DNA of 64,000 nt, taken from Meghimatium bilineatum (lineage: Eukaryota; Mollusca; Gastropoda; Stylommatophora; Philomycidae). The stretch spans positions 2,631,647 through 2,695,646 of the forward strand of contig CM067307.1 of the NCBI GenBank assembly GCA_034231615.1, given 5' to 3'. The notes under the pieces are model-generated. The model was not told the origin of the DNA. It did no database searches and saw only the letters and a program-made list of their open reading frames with translations. Positions 1 through 12,153 of this stretch are shown piece after piece. Within the stretch, counting starts at the first letter, position 1, and every line of letters starts with the position of its first letter. The position numbers were made by a program, and so were the translations under genes.

Positions 1-650
1 TGCTTATATTGTAACACAATCTTAAGTATAGACCCGTGTTGCCACTGTGTTTACACTATAATACTGTCTTTAGTATATACCAGTGTTGCAACTGTGTTTA
101 TACGGTAATAATATCTTTAGTATAGACCACTATTGCCACTGTGTTTACACTGTAATATTATCTTAAGTATATACCAGTGTTGCCACTGTGTTCACGCGGT
201 AATAATATCTTTAGTATAGACCAGAGTTGCCACTGTGTTTACACTGTAATACTATCTTAAGTATAGACCAGTGTTGCCACTGTGTTCATACTGCGATACT
301 AAAATTAGTATAGTATAGACCAGTGTTGCCAATGTTTTTACACTGTAATACTATCTTTAGTATAGACCAGTGTTGCCAATGTATTTACACTGTAATATTA
401 TCATAAGTATAGACCAGTGTTGCCACTGTGTTTATACTTTTATTCTACCTTAAGTATAGATAAGTGTTGCCACTGTAATTATATTGTCGTCTTTTTTTAG
501 TATTGACCAGTGTTGCTTCTGTATTTAAATTGTCATATTATTTTTAGTATAGACCAGTGTTGCCACTTTATTAAAATTTTCGTATTATTTGTAGTATAGA
601 TCAGTGTTGCCACTGTGTTTAAATTGTCTTATTATTTTTATTATAGGAAA
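1..650. repeat. 47-bp minisatellite, degenerate
   Basis: About 13 imperfect copies of a unit containing GTGTTGCCACTGTGTTTACA followed by a TAGTATAGACC block. Successive TGTTGC starts at 37 and 84 give a 47-bp period. Copies diverge and become AT-richer toward 650. The array runs off the left edge of the window. Confidence 0.9.
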
Positions 651-1934
651 GAAATATGAGAATGCACATAAAATTAGAAAGCTGATATAGAGTATAAACT
701 CCCACGATTGATGGGTGACCGTTATATGTGTCCTTTCTGCAGTCCACATCAATTATCACATCAGTCTCATCATCGCCACTAGCCGCCTCCGCGGAGAATG
801 GCTATAAAGGAACTCCAACATCCTCCATCTATGACAGTGTTGTTGCATTCTACTAGACTATCACTTGTATTCAATGTAAATTTGCATATATTCATAACAA
901 ATGTATGGCATTGTTTAAGATTTAGCTATACAACAAATGTGTTTACTGAAGTCCTCTCACGTCCGTTACCTTCAGGTAGACATAAAATATGAATAAGTGT
1001 ATATTAATGACTCTAGATGTCTGCCCACATCTCTATGGATCCAGTGATTTCTCTATAATATGTTGAACTGGGCAAGGGAGTTTATTTGATCAAAATATGA
1101 ATTACCTCCAGGTTTATTCGGTTGTGGTAGGTATACCTATCCAAACGAATTCAACATTTTTTTTTCAAATACATAATAATGTATTAAAAAAATGTTGTTA
1201 CAAATTCACATAATAATGTAAACAAGTATTGTTACAAATTCACATAATAATGTCAACAAATATTATTACAAATTTACATAAACCCGAAATATCATTTTCA
1301 AAGATTTCAACGCTGGTGGCTTGATTGACGTTATTTAATTATCATCAGCGTGTACTAGAGAGGTGTATGCGCTGGACTTGCAGACAGTATGACGGAAGTC
1401 ATATGACCACTCATCATAGCCTAACTTTGGTTAGAAGGAACGACTGAATTATGCTCAGTAGTGTTAAACGCGTGTTATGTTGACTTCTAGGGATGGCCAA
1501 ATTAAAAATAACATAAGCCAGGAAATTTTTAGAAGTAGCAATGTCCCGACTTAGAGTAGACCTTAGTCAGGGTTTTTTTTAGAAATAGCAGTGTCCCGAC
1601 TTAGAATTTATAGACAGAGAGAGCAGGGAGGTAGCCGGTGAACTGAGTGTGTGTTTTAAATAAAACAAAAACAAGTTCGGCTTAACATTAGAAAACACGT
1701 GATGAGAACCAGACAAGATTTACTTTGAGAGGGGGAGGAAAAGGATAACATAGTGTGTGTGTGTGTGTTGTAGTATAAGGGCCAGACAAACGATGGACTG
1801 ACACCTGCCAACAGCGTCACAGAAACATTAGGAGCAGGGATGGTGACTACAAAAATGTAAAATCTTGGATATTTTTGGTAACGATATCATTGGGGAAAGG
1901 GAAGAACCATATCGAATGTGAAACTTTGTCTCGA
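651..1934. other. Unassigned non-coding DNA
   Basis: No recognisable gene. It contains a short (GT)n tract near 1750 and a small 34-bp repeat listed separately. Short ORFs here resemble nothing I know. Confidence 0.6.
1198..1276. repeat. 34-bp tandem repeat, about 2.3 copies
   Basis: The unit ACAAATTCACATAATAATGT plus AAACAAGTATTGTT is repeated with few changes. Confidence 0.8.
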
Positions 1935-2515
1935 CAACACCTGCAGTTGACACCTATAAACATGATTTGCATGTTTCGACAACACCTGCAGTTGACACCT
2001 GTAAACATGATTTGCATGTTTCGACAACACCTGCAGTTGACACCTGTAAACATGATTTGCATGTTTCGACAACACCTGCAGTTGACACCTGTAAACATGA
2101 TTTGCATGTTTCGACAACACCTGCAGTTGATACCTGTAAACATGATTTGCATGTTTCGACAACACCTGCAGTTGACACCTGTAAACATGATTTGCATGTT
2201 TCGACAACACCTGCAGTTGACACCTGTAAACATGATTTGCATGTTTTGACAACACCTGTAGTTGACACCTGTAAGCATGATTTTTATGTTTCGACAACAC
2301 CTGCAGTTGACACCTATAAACATGATTTGCATGTTTCGACAACAGCTGCAGTTGACACCTGTAAACATGATTTGTATGTTTCGACAACACCAGCAGTTGA
2401 CACCTGTAAACATGATTTGCATGTTTTGACAACACCTGTAGTTGACACCTGTAAACATGATTTGTATGCTTCGACAACAGCTGCAGTTGACACCTGCAAA
2501 CATGATGTGCATGTC
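1935..2515. repeat. 45-bp minisatellite, about 13 copies
   Basis: The unit contains GACAACACCTGCAGTTGACA, then CCTGTAAACATGATTTGCATGTTTC. Because 45 is divisible by 3, several frames on both strands stay open for 100-228 codons, giving 15-residue repeat peptides. This is a by-product, not evidence of a gene. The variant with GTTTTGACAACACCTGTAG occurs twice, 180 bp (4 units) apart, near 2243 and 2423, a small higher-order duplication. Confidence 0.95.
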
Positions 2516-3094
2516 TGGAGGGATGTACATTTTGATACGTCGAAGAATATTGACGCGGGAATGTTACAACCAATGGTTGATTTCACCGAAGAAAGTCATC
2601 GAAGATCGCAGAACTATATAGGAGCAGAACAGCGGAGAATAAGTTAGTTTGTTACTTTCAGAAAAGGGGTGAAGATTCATTCCATCTGGTCAGGCTATGC
2701 CATGGCTCCGATTTATCGGATGCCCACACAACATTTTCTTGTTTATTTGAATTCAGTTATACACCTGCATCATGTGCAAGAATTGCCATATGGATCCAGA
2801 AGTAATCATGTGTTTTTGTTCAACTTATGGGGAATACTATATTGTTTGTTCTTTCACCAACTGAAATCTTGTGATGGATTCTGTCATTTGTAACTAGAGT
2901 GCATCGGAATTGATATAGGGAAAGTGAAATTTGATTATAGACTGATCTCACACTGAGAATTCTGTGTAACATGATTGTCAATAACAACCAGTTCTTGTAT
3001 GTTACGAAGTCGCAAGAGACATTATCTACCAGATCCAGATAATTTATTATATTTATCCATATCTGAAGTTATATATGAACTCAAACTATTCACA
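2516..3094. other. Unassigned non-coding DNA
   Basis: Unique, AT-rich sequence between two arrays. A 74-codon ORF at 2669-2893 on the plus strand has no recognisable domain, and I do not call it a gene. Confidence 0.5.
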
Positions 3095-3375
3095 TTTGAG
3101 TGAGAATATCTGAACTACAATGTTCCACATTACCCTTACATTTGAGAGAGAATATCTGAACTACAATGTTCCATATTACCCTTACATTTGAGTGAGAATA
3201 TCTGAACTACAATGTTCCACATTACCCTTACATTTGAGAGAGAATATCTGAACTACAATGTTCCACATTACCCTTACATTTGAGTGAGAATATCTGAACT
3301 ACAATGTTCCACATTACCCTTACATTTGAGAGAGAATATCTGAACTACAATGTTCCACATTCCCCTTACATTTGC
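3095..3375. repeat. 46-bp minisatellite, about 6 copies
   Basis: The unit contains ACATTTGAGAGAGAATATCT, then GAACTACAATGTTCCACATTACCCTT. GAGAGA and GAGTGA versions alternate, suggesting a dimeric higher-order unit. Degenerate traces continue to about 3600. Confidence 0.9.
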
Positions 3376-4636
3376 TGACTTCTGATGAGTTACCTGAACC
3401 AATATATGTTCCATACTGAATGAACCTGTATTTAACTGTATCTGAGAGAATGTCTGAACTACAATATATGTTCCACATTGATGATACAACCATTCATAAT
3501 TGAAAGCATGCTTGAACTGAAGCTTGTCCATACCAAGTCACAATTTATTGTATCAATTGAGATTGAGTTTTGAACATTAACTGTTCCATATATCTGAGAG
3601 ACATTCTCGTGACAAAACAATATGTTTTCACAAGGAGCACAGCCATAAACTGAGTGGCAATAATGCTACGATAAAGAAATGTATATACTCAGATCTTGCC
3701 CTATAAGGAACCTGAACATACAGTATCTCACTGAGTCATGGATGACATAATTATCTCGACAAGTATTCAACTACTATCCAGGTGTGGTGTCCCTCATCAA
3801 TGATTCGACCATGAGAACCATACTACAGCGTCAACGAAATTGTGGCGACGATAACTATTGATCTCCCAAAAAACCTATCGTTATTTTATTTCATATTTAT
3901 TTTAAGGTGAGCACGTAACCTCAAAAGGTATAATCAACAATGTTAGAACCAGTTTGTATCATTGTTTGAATCTGAGATTAGTAACGATCCCTGATCCCTC
4001 ACACCAACCCTCGTGTATTTCAATTCCAGTGTTGTGTGAATTATTGTGATTTCGGGAATAATTTGTGAGAACGATCATAGAAATGGCTGAATTCCTGAAA
4101 CTGAAATGTATAATAAGAACATAACAATAGAAGAGAGAAATTAAAGTTTTATTTTTGAATAAAAATTAATAAATTCGCATTTATCGAGGAAGTGAATATT
4201 GTAAACACATCGGAGAGCAGTTACCCAACATCTAGTTAGTTTAATAAATGTTTCTGTATGCATGTCTTTTTTCTTATGACCAAATAGAAGAAAGAATAGA
4301 GAACCCAGGGAGGTCCCTGACCATTAAACAGATAAAGATTATTTTTTTTCTTTTCAGAGAATTTGAGTAATAATTTGGCAGGAACAACTGAATTGTATTT
4401 TTCTTTAATTGTTGATATGATGGAATAACATTTTTAAATTGAAATCGGAAAGTTTTTGATTGTTTATTTGAGTTTTCAATAAACAGAATTTACTTGTGGG
4501 TACAGGACATTGTTGTCACTTTATTTCAGTTTTATATTGGCTTAATTAACTTGTTTTGGGTTCTAAGTTTGGATGTATATCACCAGCCACAACCGAAGAG
4601 ACAAAATCATATTGGAGGAACCTTAGGAGATACAAG
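3376..4636. other. Unassigned non-coding DNA
   Basis: Apart from decayed copies of the 46-bp unit up to about 3600, nothing recognisable is seen. The sequence is AT-rich. Confidence 0.5.
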
Positions 4637-4733
4637 AACCACTACACTATACCACTATACTATACCACTATACTATACCACTATACTATACCATTATACT
4701 ATACCATTATACTATACCCACTATACGATCAAA
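4637..4733. repeat. 13-bp tandem repeat, about 7 copies
   Basis: CCACTATACTATA units, with two late CCATTATACTATA variants. Confidence 0.9.
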
Positions 4734-5084
4734 ACGCATATTGCTGGAAAAGGTTCATACATGCCATACACAGGATCGAGAATACAGGATAGAAAGAAAT
4801 ATAAATATCCCATTAATCTATTTTACATCTATGCTTATTGTTACCTAGGTTACTGTGTAAACACATACGTCATTTCATTGTATGTATTATTTCTCCAATT
4901 ATTATCTTCATTTATTATATATCCCCATCTGAATTCATCTATCTCTCCTATCACTGGCTCTCTATCTGTCTGACTTTCTCTATCTCATTCATGTGATGTT
5001 TGTTGTTTCTATTACACAAGAGAAAATATGAGAGTTGTATATGGGTGTTATTACAGCAAAAATGTGTGCATGACATTATGATAC
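4734..5084. other. Unassigned non-coding DNA
   Basis: Short unique spacer between arrays with pyrimidine-rich stretches. No gene seen. Confidence 0.5.
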
Positions 5085-5547
5085 ATGTCTTACCGTACTG
5101 ACATGACAGAGCCATGAGTAACATAACTACAACCTGTGAGAAATGTCTTACCGTACTGACATGCATGAGCCATGTGTAACATAACTAAAACCTGAGAGAA
5201 ATGTCTTACCGTACTGACATGACAGAGCCATGAGTAACATAACTAAAACCTGAGAGAAATGTCTTACCGTACTGACATGCATGAGTCATGTGTAACATAA
5301 CTAAAACCTGAGAGAAATGTCTTACCGTACTGACATGACAGAGCCATGAGTAACATAACTAAAACCTGAGAGAAATGTCTTACCGTACTGACATGACAGA
5401 GCCATGAGTAACATAGATTGAGCCTGAGAGAAATGTCTTACCGTACTGACATGACAGAGCCATGAGTAACATAAGTAAAACCTGAGAGAAATGTCTTACC
5501 GTACTGACATGAGAGAGCCATCAGTAACATAACTAGAATCTGAGAAA
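5085..5547. repeat. 58-bp minisatellite, 8 copies
   Basis: The unit contains AAATGTCTTACCGTACTGAC, ATGACAGAGCCATGAGTAAC and ATAACTAAAACCTGAGAG. TACCG at 5091 and 5149 fixes the period at 58 bp. Confidence 0.92.
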
Positions 5548-5639
5548 TGAAACAGAAATATAAAAATTTCGTAGTTTATCTATGCTGTAAGTGATTGTTA
5601 GAACAAACATTAAATTTAAATTATAATTTGTGTTTATAG

Positions 5640-6287
5640 TTATTGGTACCACATGGATATTGGTAACACATGGATATTGGTAAAACACAGATATTAGTAA
5701 CACATGGATATTGGTAACACATATATACTAATAACACGTGGATATTGGTAACACAAGGATATTGTTAACACATGGATATTGGTAACAGATAGATATTGCT
5801 AACACACGGATATTGGTAACACATAGATATTGGTAACACATGGATATTGGTAACACATAGATATTGGTAACACATGGATATTGGTAACACATGGATATTG
5901 GTAACACATGGATATTGGTAACACATGGATATTGGTAACACATGGATATTGGTATCACATGGATATTGGTAACACATGAATATTGGTAACACATGTATAT
6001 TGGTAACACATGTATATTGGTAACACATGTATATTGGTAACACATGTATATTGGTAACACATGAATATTGGTAACACATGGATATTGGTAACACATGTAT
6101 ATTGGTAACACATGGATATTGGTAACACATGTATATTGGTAACACATGTATATTAGTAACACATGTATATTGGTAACACATGTATATTGGTAACACATGG
6201 ATATTGGTAACACATGTATATTGGTAACACATGTATATTAGTAACACATGTATATTGGTAACACATAGATATTGGTAACATATGGAT
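5640..6287. repeat. 17-bp minisatellite, about 38 copies
   Basis: The unit is GGTAACACATGGATATT, with GGATATT, GTATATT and AGATATT variants. Three units equal 51 bp, so minus-strand frames stay open for up to 177 codons (a repeated 17-residue peptide). These ORFs are by-products of the repeat. Confidence 0.95.
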
Positions 6288-6384
6288 GTCTGACACAACC
6301 AACATCTTACTAGGACAGTGACTGTGACACCAAACTTATATACTTTTAGATGTCTGATACAACCAACAACTGACTGGCGTATTT

Positions 6385-8313
6385 TATACTAAAGTATTTT
6401 ATATAGAAATGTTTTATGCTGAGCTGTTTTATACTGAAGTGTTTTATATTGAATAGTTTAATACTGAAGTGTTTTATATTGAATAGTTTAATACTGAAGT
6501 GTTTTATATTGAAATGTTTTATATTGAATAGTTTAATACTGAAGTGTTTTATATTGAATAGTTTAATACTGAAGTGTTTTATATTGAAATGTTTTATGCT
6601 GAGCTGTTTTATATTGAATAGTTTTATATTGAATAGTTTTATAGTGAAGTGTTTTATATTAAATAGTTTTATATTGAATAGTTTTATAGTGAAGTGTTTT
6701 ATATTAAATAGTTTTATATTGAGCAGTTTTATATTGAATAGTTTTATAGTGAAGTGTTTTATATTAAATAGTTTTATATTGAATAGTTTTATAGTGAAGT
6801 GTTTTATATTAAATAGTTTTATATTGAGCAGTTTTATATTGAATAGTTTTATATTGAACAGTTTTATATTGAATAGTTTTATATTGAACAGTTTTATATT
6901 GAATAGTTTATACTGAGCTGATTTATAGTGAAGTGTTTTTTATTGAATAGTTTTATATTGAAGTGTTTTATATTGAATAGTTTTATATTGAATAGTTTTA
7001 TATTGAATAGTTTTATATTGAATAGTTTTATATTGAATAGTTTTATATTGTACTGTTTTATATTGTACAGTTTTATATTGAACAGTTTTATATTGAACAG
7101 TTTTATATTGAATAGTTTTATATTGAATAGTTTTATATTAAATAGTTTTATATTGAATAGTTTTATATTGAATAGTTTTATATTGAACAGTTTTATATTG
7201 AATAGTTTTATATTGAACAGTTTTATATTGTACAGTTTTATATTGAATAGTTTTATATTGAATAGTTTTATATTGAATAGTTTTATATTGAATAGTTTTA
7301 TATTGTACTGTTTTATATTGTACAGTTTTATATTGAACAGTTTTATATTGAACAGTTTTATATTGAATAGTTTTATATTGAACAGTTTTATATTGACAAG
7401 TTTTATATTGAATAGATTTATATGGAATAGTTTTATATTGAATAGTTTTATATTGAATAGTTTTATATTGTACTGTTTTATATTGTACAGTTTTATATTG
7501 AACAGTATTATATTGAACAGTTTTATATTGAATAGTTTTATATTGAATAGTTTTATATTGAATAGTTTTATATTGTACAGTTTTATATTGAATAGTTTTA
7601 TATTGAATAGTTTTATATTGAATAGTTTTATATTGTACAGTTTTATATTGTACAGTTTTATATTGAATAGTTTTATATTGAATAGTTTTATATTGTACAG
7701 TTTTATATTGAATAGTTTTATATTGAATAGTTTTATATTGAATATTTTTATACTGATGTGATTTATATTGAGGTGTTTTATACTTAAGTGTTTTATATTG
7801 AATAGTTTTATACTGATGTGATTTATATTGAATAGTTTTATACTGATGTGTTTTATATTGAATAGTTTTATACTGATGTGATTTATATTGAGGTGTTTTA
7901 TACTTAAGTGTTTTATACTGAAATGTTTTATATTGAATAGTTTTATACTGATGTGATTTATATTGAGGTGTTTTATACTTAAGTGTTTTATATTGAAGTG
8001 TTTTATACTGAAGTGTTTTATATTTAAGTGTTTTATTCTGAAGTGTTTTATATTGAATAGTTTTATACTGATGTAATTTATATTGAAGCGTTTTATACTT
8101 AAGTGTTTTATATTGAAGTGTTTTATACTGAAGTGTTTTATATTTAAGTTTTTTATTCTGAAGTGTTTTATATTGAAGCGTTTTATACTGAAGTGTTTTA
8201 TATTGAATAGTTTTATACTGATGTGTTTTATATTGAAGTGTTTTATATTGAAGTGTTTTATTCTGGAGTGTTTTATATTGAAATGTTTTATACTGAAGTG
8301 TTTTATATTAAAG
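6385..8313. repeat. 15-bp minisatellite, about 1.9 kb
   Basis: The unit is TTTTATATTGAATAG with GTACAG, GTACTG, GAACAG, GAAGTG and CTGATGTG variants. The 3' third (about 7745-8313) is richer in GAAGTGTTTTATACT forms. Plus-strand ORFs of 166, 277 and 102 codons give a FILNS-type pentapeptide repeat, which I treat as a by-product. The pair TACTG then TACAG recurs at 7051, 7306 and 7471 (17 and 11 units apart), showing internal block duplications. Confidence 0.95.
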
Positions 8314-10737
8314 TGTAACAGTAACCATTCTTTATCAGCCTTTAGAAATGACGAATATTTTTATTTGTTGACAAAACATTGGACAGTTTAAGATATTTGA
8401 CGAGACGAGTGGTCCACGTAATAATTTGTTGAGGGGAGCTCAGTGAGGAAGACAAGTAGAGTAATCGGCCTTTTCTGTGTTTGTTGTTAGTAAGCCTGAA
8501 CGGTCATGCTTTTTTGCCAGAATAAGTAGACACCAAAAAGTTAAGTTAATGAGTTTTCTAATGTGATTGAAAAATAAAATGAAAACTAGATAATATTGTA
8601 GAAAGATAGGAGAAAGTAGATGAATATAACTCAGGAAAAAAACGTGAAAGAAAAGATACCCGTGAATTGTGAGAAAAGGGAACAAAGAACTGATACATTG
8701 ATTTGAATTCAGTTGGTAGTTGAAGCTGACTAGCGTAAACATCTGACCTAGTAAAGTAAAATATTTATGCTACATGACACGTCATATCAGAATTTCTAGA
8801 TCCAAGAGTCGGAGCAGACACAGGTTTACAAGTAATTTCAGAAGTTAATTTTCCACAAGTCAAGTAAATGGAATCATCGAAGAAAACCTCCAACAACATT
8901 CTACTGTATAACAACCATCAGTAGGGAATCTGAGATAAGCAACGTATAGGAAGACAGTGTTGAATTTGTGGGATAAAAGTAGTTATATATTTTGTACCGT
9001 AGTAAGAAGTTGTAATTCTGTCAAAGTTAAGTGGAAACATTTGTAGAGTAGTTAAAAGTCTTAAGCAAGGATCAGATAGTCACGGATGAGTGAATCAGTG
9101 TAGGAAATAATTAACCAACATGTGTTAACAGACTTGGGTCAAATTCCGGTGAAGCAATTTTCGAAGATGTGTAAAATTGAGTTTGGCAGTTTGTAAACAC
9201 TAGAGGCGAGATGCGTACTAATTGAAGTGATATTAGAATTGTAGTTAGTAGGTAGGAACTGATAGTGTGAATTAAATCAGTTTTAGAGATATTACTTGGT
9301 ATGATAGATCTTTCATGGCTAGGCGACAAACATAGGAAATAACGGTAACTAATAAAGGATATATATTAATAAGTTTCATTGAAAAGTTGATGAAGTAAGT
9401 GGAGTTTTTCAATTGTCAATTGTATTTTGATTACAATGTACCCACTTATTATTGAAGTCAACTACAGCGAGTTAAAGTGAAAGATAGACATTTATCACTT
9501 TTTGAGATTATAGAGGAGTGACTATTTAGTTTGCAACCAATGTGATCAGTATTGTAGAACTAGGACAGTGAGTGTTTATAAGTGAACTTGAAAGTACTAA
9601 TGTCTTTACAAAGAAGAATCTTAACATTGAATGTCAAGAACGAATAGAATTTTAGGAAATATAAATTATAGGTCTAAAAATAGACATTTTTATATAAAAA
9701 AAGTAACCTAATTGTATTGTGATCTATCAAATAGAACTAGAGAAAGTGTGTTTAACTTAAGGATGTCTAGCTTTCTGAAATATTACCAAATATTAATCTG
9801 ATAAAGTTGTGATATAATTTAAAAGCGAAAAGGAGTGTAATCTACGTTTTCATGCAGTTGCATTGACGTCCTGAATGTAATCACAACTAGGTTATCATCG
9901 AAATTGTGTAGGCAAAGCAGCTAGCCACACCATAATTAATGAGACTGTCGGTTCGTTTGTTGTATTACAATTAGTAGAGAAAAGACAGCTATTTTCTCCA
10001 ACGACTGTTGCCACGTTGATCAGATTGCAGATATCAATACTAAATCTTATGTAGAATCTTGTTGTGTCTTTACAGCAGACACATGTCGAGATGTGCTGAT
10101 CCAGCCTGCAGATATCATTACTAAATCTTATGCAGAATCTTGTTGTATCTTGACAGTAGATACATGTAGAGATGTGCTGATCCAGATTATCACAGACGTC
10201 ATCAGAGTAGGCTGTTTTTCTTTGCCTTAGAACTATCTGGATGAGAGTCGGTTATGTTTTCCAGGAACAGGCAGACATCAGCGTCGTAGACTTTTATAGA
10301 TAGTCTTATTTTCAAAATATTGAACTAATTACCGTGACCCACTTACGTACAGTCATTCATACTAGCTTTAAGAGAGCTTAATTAACATTGTTTTCGAGAC
10401 CAAAAATTAAACTATCGAGGAACTTGAGGTCAGATTAACGTAGGAATAGAGTCATAGGAACTTCTAGACATTCAGTTCTGTTTTCATACTATCTGGGAAT
10501 CACGTCTAAACTGACATTGACTATTTTTTTAGTGTTATGTTAGAAAGAGGACAGATTTTTTCAGGACATATTGTTTTTCACAAGAGTTCCAACTTGAACA
10601 TCAATGACAATCTTCATGTATCAATCTCATGAGTATTGCCTTTTGCACTTGTTGTATTTATGATTGATGATGTGAAGTGTACGATCTTCTGTTTATGCTA
10701 TTCTAAACAACTCACTCATTCATCCATTCAGAAGTAT
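8314..10737. other. 2.4 kb unassigned AT-rich DNA
   Basis: The longest stretch in the left third without an array or a recognisable mobile element. ORFs on either strand are at most 100 codons and carry no motif I recognise. One 81-bp duplication lies inside (separate entry). Confidence 0.5.
10018..10186. repeat. 81-bp direct duplication
   Basis: Two imperfect copies, with GCAGATATCA at 10027 and 10108 and GATGTGCTGATCCAG at 10090 and 10171. The copies differ by scattered substitutions. Confidence 0.85.
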
Positions 10738-12153
10738 ATTTTTATATCAAATAGACACTCAGACCTGTGAACCAGGAGATTTTGTTGTTCATATATCAAA
10801 TAGACACTCAGACCTGTGAACCTGGAGATTTTGTTGTTCATATATCAAATAAACACTCAGACTTGTGAACCAGGAGATTTTGTAGTTCATATATCAAATA
10901 AACACTCAGACTTGTGAACCTGGAGATTTTGTTGTTCATTTGTCAAATAAACACTCAGACTTGTGAACCAGGAGATTATGTTGTTAATATATCAAATAAA
11001 CACTCAGACCTGTGATCCTGGAGATTTTGTTGTTCATATATCAAATAGACACTCAGACCTGTGAACCAGGAGATTTTGTTGTTCATATATCAAATAGACA
11101 CTCAGACCTGTGAACCAGAAGATTTTGTTGTTCATATATCAAATAGACACTCAGACCTGTGAACCAGAAGATTTTGTTGTTCATATATCAAATAAACACT
11201 CAGACTTGTGAACCAGGAGATTTTGTAGTTCATATATCAAATAGACACTCAGACCTGTGAACCAGGAGATTTTGTTGTTCATATATCAAATAGACACTCA
11301 GACATGTGAACCAGAAGATTTTGTTGTTCATATATCAAATAAACACTCAGACTTGTGAACCAGGAGATTTTGTTGTTCATATATCAAATAGACACTCAGA
11401 CTTGTGAACCAGGAGATTTTGTTGTTCATATATCAAATAAACACTCATACTTGTGAACCAGGAGATTTTGTTGTTCATATATCAGACACTCAGACCTGTG
11501 AACCAGGAGATTTTGTTGTTCATATATCAAATAGACACTCAGACCTGTGAACCTGGAGATTTTGTTGTTCATATATCAAATAGACACTCAGACCTGTGAA
11601 CCTGGAGATTTTATTGTTCATATATCAAATAAACACTCAGACTTGTGAACCTGGAGATTTTGTTGTTCATATATCAGACACTCAGACTTGTGAACCTGGA
11701 GATTTTGTTGTTCATATATCAAATAAACACTCAGACTTGTGAACCTGGAGATTTTGTTGTTCATATATCAGACCTGTGAACCAGGAGATTTTGTTGTTCA
11801 TATATCAAATAGACACTCAGACCTGTGAACCAGGAGATTTTGTTGTTCATATATCAAATAAACACTCAGACTTGTGAACCAGGAGATTTTGTTGTTCATA
11901 TATCAAATAGACACTCAGACCTGTGAACCAGGAGATTTTGTTGTTCATATATCAAATAAACACTCAGACTTGTGAACCAGGAGATTTTGTTGTTCATATA
12001 TCAAATATACACTCAGACTTGTGAACCTGGAGATTTTGTTGTTCATATATCAAATAGACACTCAGACTTGTGAACCAGGAGATTTTGTTGTTCATATATC
12101 AAATAGACACTCAGACTTGTGAACCAGGAGATTTTGTTGTTCATATATCAAAT
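10738..12153. repeat. 49-bp minisatellite, left arm, about 29 copies
   Basis: The unit contains ATATCAAATAGACACTCAGA, CYTGTGAACCAGGAGATTTT and GTTGTTCAT. Some units are shortened by loss of the AAATAG block. The array is interrupted at 12153 by a LINE and resumes at 13955. Confidence 0.95.

Noticed and set aside
1847..2647. Four to six overlapping ORFs around 2.2 kb, including a cysteine-rich 227-aa frame
   Set aside because: All are translations of one 45-bp repeat on both strands; mutually exclusive and explained by the array.
5728..6298. 161-177-codon cysteine/tyrosine-rich repeat proteins on the minus strand
   Set aside because: A 17-bp unit read three times gives 51 bp without stops, so the same peptide appears in more than one frame.
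6416..7761. 166- and 277-codon ORFs encoding FILNS-type repeats as a structural protein
   Set aside because: They are produced by the 15-bp TTTTATATTGAATAG array, with extremely AT-rich codons and no recognised domain. The framing follows from unit length.
12145..12153. Treating ATATCAAAT alone as proof of a target-site duplication
   Set aside because: The same word occurs in nearly every 49-bp unit, so it is supporting evidence only. The (ATC)n tail and the sharp sequence change carry the call.
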